In this document: positions 61,987 through 64,000 of the stretch, piece by piece | Numbering within the stretch: position 1 is the stretch's first letter | Layout: each line of letters opens with the position of its first letter | Assembly: GCF_003590095.1 (NCBI RefSeq) | Contig: NC_039492.1 | Location: 10,292,001-10,356,000, forward strand | Reading direction: 5' to 3' | DNA: 64,000 nucleotides | Source: Trichoplusia ni | Taxonomy: Eukaryota > Arthropoda > Insecta > Lepidoptera > Noctuidae | Translations under genes and position numbers: made by a program | The notes under the pieces: generated by a model | Databases searched by the model: none | Told to the model about the DNA's origin: nothing | The model's input: only the letters and a program-made list of their open reading frames with translations

Positions 61987-64000
61987 TGTTCACACAATAA
62001 TGACCGAATTAAAAAACGATCATGATTAATATCGAATTCAAGTATCATATTGTCTTTGTCACTGTGATGTGGAATGTAGAGACGAATAGAGATTTAAGAA
62101 GGTTACGTAGTTAATTTATGTTTCAGGTTCGTATTTCAGGTGGGTAGAGAATTTTGTTTGTATCATATTTTGAATTAATTTGGCCTTAACAGGTACCTTA
62201 TAAGTCTATGTTTTGTGTTGCAAACAAACGAACCTTACTCGGTATTTTAATGTGAAATAATAACATATATGACTAAGTATTGTTATATTAAAACAAAGTA
62301 CGTTAATGTTACGAAAACAAATTACTCAATGATGCCGGCAAGTGTTATGTTCTTATTAGCTTTTAAATACCATCCCACGCAACAGTTCGTACGCAGTACA
62401 GCGCCACAGGAAAACCCTGATTTCCTCAAAGAAAACAGCTGACGTCCACAAAATATTTACGAATATAATTTTAATTATTATAAAGAAAAGTTGGCAGTTG
62501 TCTCTTGTTTTTCATCATGTATCTGTGGGATATTACACGGGGCTGTAGAGATGTAGCGTGCCGGAAATCCGGTGTATAACGAGGTGTAATGATGTGTGGA
62601 CGTTTCACCTGGATGCGCCCTGCTCATTAGTAACTAGTGCGGGGAAAATGTCGATAGATAAGTTGTCGATAATTATTTAATTTAAAATTTTCTAAAGTCA
62701 CAAATTACTTTCCAGTAAAGTATATGATAATTATGAGTATGGAACTAAGTTGAATAAACCACAGCGTTTGTAGTCATCATATGAAAATGTTCCAAACTTT
62801 GTACAGGAAAAATATACCAAATATGTAGTAAATACCTACTTGACAAATAATTTCCATGTGCTTGTATTATCCAAAAGCGGTTATTTAATTTTGATACCAC
62901 TATGCTTTATATCCGCATAGCATTCTTACTGCCTCACACGAGACAATTTACACGTAAATTCATTAAAAAACAATGTAATAAATTCAAATTACAAGTCGCC
63001 GACAAAGATGTCCCCGCCCTAGACTGTTGGTAGGCGCCATTTGCCAAAACGACCAAACTAGAGACACGCTTATTGAAAGGTGTCTGTGACAGCCATGAAT
63101 ACCTTGGCGTGGAGATAACGCGCATTTTTAGACTTGGCACCTTTTGGACACATTGTTAAACAAACATAAGAAACGCGGCGGCCGACGGGTTAAACTCATT
63201 AATTTTATCATAAATATTTCGTGAATAGCTTATTTGAATAATTTTGAGAGATAATGGTCAATTATATCCCAGGTTCCTCAGGTGTTATAGGGTTAAGACG
63301 TGTTTATTAGGAGCGCGTCGTTGTCGGCCTATTCATTTATATTTTAGTGCGTGCCGAGGTTTTGAATTAGGATAATTTATTGTGGATAAAACATTTTTCT
63401 TAGCATTTTTTATAGTTACATTGATGACCGGTGTGAATATTTTTATATTGTTTTTAAACAGTGTATTTTTTGATGTTTGGTGTTGAATTGGCGAATATAT
63501 TATCTGTATATTACACTATTTACTGTGTGAAAAGTAGAGCACTGTTATATTTACTTGGATCTGTACCTGTGTTTTGAGTTTTTCTTTGAGACATTATGTT
63601 CAAACACATGCCAACTGTTTTTATAAATTAGATGAATAAATATTTTTTTCTTAGGCATTCGACAAATATTCCAACCCATAAAATAAATTAAATTTACTGG
63701 ATTACCTATAGGGGTGAAGTCTCATAACCATATACATATTTTACATGTGTATAGATAAGGGCAGATATAAATAGTCGCAGAAGTGAGGGAGCCCTAATTG
63801 CAGCACCCGCGGCCGACCTGCCTATCGGATTGCAATTTACCGGCAGAATTGGAGGCGCTGATAAAAAATATCGCGCTCAAGGGAGGGGTAGAGGCGTGTA
63901 GCAAAAACGTAACCAGATAGCATGGAGGTACTTATTAAAAAAATACGTCGTGCCTACCAACGTTTTTTATCTCGATCAATGCCTAATAGAGGGAAACCTC
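61987..64000. other. Noncoding tract, nothing gene-like
   Basis: AT-rich with a GC-richer patch at about 63770-63900 containing GATAA, CTAATTG and ATAAAAAAT motifs of the type bound by GATA and homeodomain proteins. No open frame has a recognisable domain, and no repeat ends were found. Confidence 0.5.

Overview
The window looks like nuclear DNA of a lepidopteran insect (moth or butterfly). The evidence is the repeat content. There is a 5S-rRNA-like SINE with a LINE-type tail, a tRNA-like SINE of the type common in moths, two short Helitron-like elements, several small foldback MITEs, and a pogo/Tigger-like DNA transposon. The background is AT-rich. It contains no long open frames, operons or ribosome-binding-site-led genes, so a prokaryotic or viral origin is not supported. 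I could not identify the species or any neighbouring gene.

Coding content is almost nil. The only recognisable protein is a broken pogo/Tigger-like transposase on the minus strand near 60.7-61.5 kb. The only confident RNA gene is a tRNA-Arg (anticodon CCT) at 57801-57873. The other open frames lack homology I can recognise, many lack an ATG, and I treat them as chance. The window reads as a gene desert or very long intron: AT-rich sequence with scattered GC-richer islands holding E-boxes, CRE motifs, CCAAT boxes and short palindromes. Such islands could be regulatory, but the sequence alone does not prove it.

Layout. 1-12.8 kb: AT-rich noncoding DNA with a few palindromic motifs. 12.8-13.4 kb: a GC-rich, promoter-like island with many CACCTG/CAGGTG E-boxes. 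Part of it is repeated near 59.8 kb. 13.4-18.3 kb: noncoding, with a G-quadruplex candidate and a cluster of four TGACGT motifs at 17.2 kb. 18.3-18.7 kb: a complete 5S-like SINE with perfect 16-bp target-site duplications. 22.2-24.2 kb: a 138-bp MITE with TAA duplications, a foldback with a hammerhead-like loop, and a perfect 30-bp-arm hairpin. 24-43 kb: mostly unannotatable noncoding DNA with decayed repeats. 43.3 kb: a complete 160-bp Helitron-like element. 52.9 kb: a second hammerhead-like repeat ending in interlocking palindromes. 55.3 kb: a 323-bp MITE. 56.3-56.5 kb: a second Helitron-like element. 57.8 kb: the tRNA gene, followed by a duplicated T-run terminator. 58.5 kb: the tRNA-like SINE. 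59.8 kb: the second E-box/CCAAT module. 59.9-62.0 kb: a nested pair, in which a 1787-bp Tigger-like element sits inside the 3' terminal repeat of an older ~250-bp MITE. 62-64 kb: noncoding.

Nothing here amounts to a coherent new molecular system. The most informative structures are the nested transposon pair with its subterminal motif array, the two related E-box/CCAAT modules about 46.7 kb apart, and the two hammerhead-like repeat termini.
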